From Hormiphora californensis (Eukaryota > Ctenophora > Tentaculata > Cydippida > Pleurobrachiidae): a DNA stretch of 64,000 bases. Both the position numbers and the translations under genes were made by a program. The notes beneath the pieces were generated by a model. It searched no databases. It saw only the letters and a list, made by a program, of their open reading frames with translations, and was not told where the DNA came from. Shown piece after piece: positions 56,275 to 64,000 of this stretch (the first letter of the stretch is position 1; each line of letters starts with the position of its first letter). Where the stretch lies: assembly GCA_020137815.1 (NCBI GenBank), contig CM035352.1:1962529-2026528 (forward strand), written 5' to 3'.

Positions 56275-57265
56275 ATGGACTCATAAACAATACCGAACAT
56301 ATCTATTATTGTCCCTGAAATTAGAAGGAGAATACAAAGCGGAATTTTCATTATGGAGTGTTTTGACTATTGAGCTGACCTAATAATGCCATACTTTTAC
56401 TGATATTTTCTGTTTTATTGCGGCTCAGTGCCACTACCCACTGCGGTAGTTTTGATAAATTGGTCTACTTTCTAACTGTTGTTCATAGGGACACCATTGT
56501 ATGATATACCTTCCCCACGGCCAACTCTATATTGTATTACCATGTTGGGACTACCAAGTCCCATATTTCCGTTTAACTTACTATCTCAATGGTGTCCTGC
56601 AAGTTTCCAAGGCGACCGGCCACTTTTGGTGACAAAATCCATTTTCAGTCACACTCACAAACAGTCCGAACGAACTAACATGTACCGCGCGAAAAAAGCG
56701 CTCAGCGCGCGGGTGAGAGTGCCACTGTCAGTTCAATCCGCGATGTCGCCCGACGTCGGCGCGCACAACGATGGACTTAGGCTCCCCACTATAAATATAA
56801 ATTTAAAATAAGGCCATCCCGCGCGGCAGAGTTGATACAAATTTAATTCGCGCGTTACATTTATTATTGTTTACGATGGGCCGCTAAAAATAGAAAATTC
56901 ATCTGCTTTTAAATTTTGGCCAAATTTGGTTCCTTTTTGTTTTTGAAAAGCGCTGCCTTATCCCGCGCTGCGCGTGGCGCAGAACTATCGGGGGCCAGCA
57001 ACGTTTGCCAATTTTTGTTTTTACTTTTTCTTCGCACTTGAATCAAGGTGCTGCCTTATCCCGCGCTGCAGGCGCCAGTAGCGTTTGCCAATCTTCGCAC
57101 ATGTTTTTAAACACGACTGTTTTCCTCTGCCAGTGTCAAGTTCTTTTGAAAAGCGCTGCCTTATCCCGCGGGGGCCAGCGGCGTTTGCCAACAAGCTTTG
57201 GCCCCTAACTGTGATAGGAGGGCCTAAAATTTCAATAACTCCTCTTAGTGCAGACCTTCTGTGAC
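56275..57265. repeat. Non-coding region with three copies of a GCGCTGCCTTATCCCGCG unit
   Basis: Copies start near 56949, 57048 and 57153; each is followed by GGCCAGC or GCGCCAGTA and GCGTTTGCCAA, spaced about 100 bp. The region 56690-56770 is CpG-rich (CGCGCGAAAAAAGCGCTCAG), unlike the AT-rich surroundings, and may be a promoter or a repeat. No gene is supported. Confidence 0.7.
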
Positions 57266-57548
57266 GGTAAGCGGTAAATACTCAAATGGTTCTTTACATT
57301 TTTTGGACGTTTTTGACCATAACTCATTTCTTGACCAATTTGCAAAATATTTGGCTCATTAGAAAGAGGAACTTGTCAAGTTCCTCTTTCCAATGAGCCA
57401 AATATTTTCAAGTTCAACTTGAGATCATTCAAATCAGCCAAAAAATAAAATCTGTGCAAAATTTGTGGCGTCATGGTGCACAATACGCGTTTTTGCCACA
57501 ACGCCACGCAATAAAAGATGAAGAACCGTGTGAGTATTACCGCTTACC
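57266..57548. mobile_element. 283-bp fold-back MITE with 9-bp target duplication
   Basis: TTCTGTGAC flanks both ends (57257-57265 and 57549-57557). Ends are inverted (GGTAAGCGGTAAATACTC against the complement of GAGTATTACCGCTTACC). The middle has a hairpin, AATATTTGGCTCATTAGAAA facing TTCCAATGAGCCAAATATT (about 57347-57409). A 9-bp duplication fits Mutator-like elements. Confidence 0.88.
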
Positions 57549-57557
57549 TTCTGTGAC

Positions 57558-58351
57558 GGTAGAGCAAGCTAAGGTAATCAGTGATTACTGATTAGTGATT
57601 ACTGATTAGTGATTACTGAGAGTGTTGGTTGCCTGGGGGTAACCTTTGTAAGGGACTCATGTTCCTACATTGTTTCTCTCTCAGCGTGACTGAGAGTTAG
57701 TTAGGGCAGAGGTATTTGATGATTTTATGATGGTTAAGAATTAGTTTGGAGGAAATGAATAGTTATTGATTCTTTGAGGATAGCTTATATTATATATTTG
57801 TTATGGAATGATATTCGTCGTAGAGAATTTGAGCCAATATTTTATACGAGTAGGAATATAGAGATTGCTGAGCGTGCATCACGTCATCATGTGATCTGAG
57901 GCAGATGGGACTAGAGAGAGGGGCCATACCTATCATAGCTTGGTGGACTAAACTACATTCGCTAGACGAGGGTCGGACCCGGGACCTAGTGCATGAGAGG
58001 CGAGTGTTATACTATAGTCAGCGACTATTAGTCACTACTCCACCCTTCCATCTGCTCATTCATGCTCATTATTCGTTCGGGACAATGTATTCTATATAGA
58101 CAGGCGAATAGTCCGCAATATAGCTGCACATGACTCACGTATATGTCCCCGCAATATTAATTATGTATGTTGCGGGGGACAACGTAGCCACAGATATCTG
58201 TGTCAAGGCTTGTGATGCTTTTGGACCCTGCTGATTGTATAGTATCCTACCCTCACATAACGCCTCTTTTTTATAATACACTTTTCTGTTTTGTTTAGCA
58301 CAACATCATGCCTGTATTTTCTAAAACCCCTTTTTCGTTTAGCACAACATC
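57558..58351. other. Intergenic region upstream of SPTLC2
   Basis: Starts with a short GATTACTGATTAGT tandem (57578-57620). No gene is visible. A TTTAGCACAACATCATGCC segment is duplicated at 58297 and 58337, the second copy spanning the SPTLC2 start codon. Likely promoter/5' UTR in the last few hundred bases. Confidence 0.5.
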
Positions 58352-63870
<5,519 letters not shown>

Positions 63871-64000
63871 GTAGGTGCCATAAACATATTGCCACTATTC
63901 AACACTTACATCAGAGTCCCAATTCCTAAATTTTATTGTTGAATAATAAAAAATATTTTATGAATCCATTTAAATTTGATTAGAACTGCCACTCCTCCCC

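Noticed and set aside
57900-58060. Possible tRNA-derived SINE on the minus strand (B-box-like GGGTCCGACCC near 57970)
   Set aside because: Only the B-box-like word is convincing; no A-box, cloverleaf or tail could be shown by eye.

Overview
The window is a eukaryotic nuclear scaffold from a ciliated, gene-dense invertebrate animal. Intron-containing genes match animal families: an ABCC transporter, CFAP418, SF3A3, an ANKEF1-like ankyrin/EF-hand protein, a KsgA/TFBM-type methyltransferase and SPTLC2. Introns are mostly short with GT-AG borders. Small DNA transposons, Penelope-like and LINE fragments, and GA/CT/TG repeats are abundant. A sponge or another early-branching animal is my guess, not a demonstrated fact.

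Layout. Positions 105-6941 (+) hold twelve exons of the 3' part of an ABCC gene whose last nucleotide-binding domain has lost most ATP-site motifs. Three minus-strand genes follow: CFAP418 (7247-7774), SF3A3 (8143-9632, one frame break) and an unrecognised Ser/Pro-rich gene (9878-12265, several frame breaks). From 12951 to 38967 lies a giant imperfect palindrome. Arm A (12951-22868) carries, on the minus strand, an ANKEF1-like gene, a Gln-rich unknown gene, a membrane-protein fragment, a Pro-rich two-TM gene, a 182-aa unknown gene and a TFBM-type methyltransferase. Arm B (26974-38967) carries the same series in mirror image and stops at a 100-N scaffold gap (38968-39067). The 4.1-kb spacer holds a LINE 3' fragment and a satellite with higher-order structure. 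Each arm has its own transposon insertion, with a recognisable empty site in the other arm, and broken reading frames alternate between arms. The arms are therefore diverged copies or two haplotypes joined head to head, not one molecule read twice.

After the gap come two head-to-head Penelope-like elements (39068-42290), a repeat shared with the spacer, a 0.59-kb TG run, exons encoding two CXXC zinc fingers (44780-46932), and a large transposon-like gene (49095-53262). That gene carries a FEN1/XPG-like set of acidic residues and a C-terminal CXC cysteine domain. The right end (58352-63870 and beyond) is nine exons of SPTLC2, with two single-base frame disruptions.

The household genes have no evident shared pathway. 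Single-base frame breaks in otherwise conserved genes (SF3A3, ANKEF1, SPTLC2) point to residual long-read indel errors, so frame breaks here should not be read as pseudogenes without read support.
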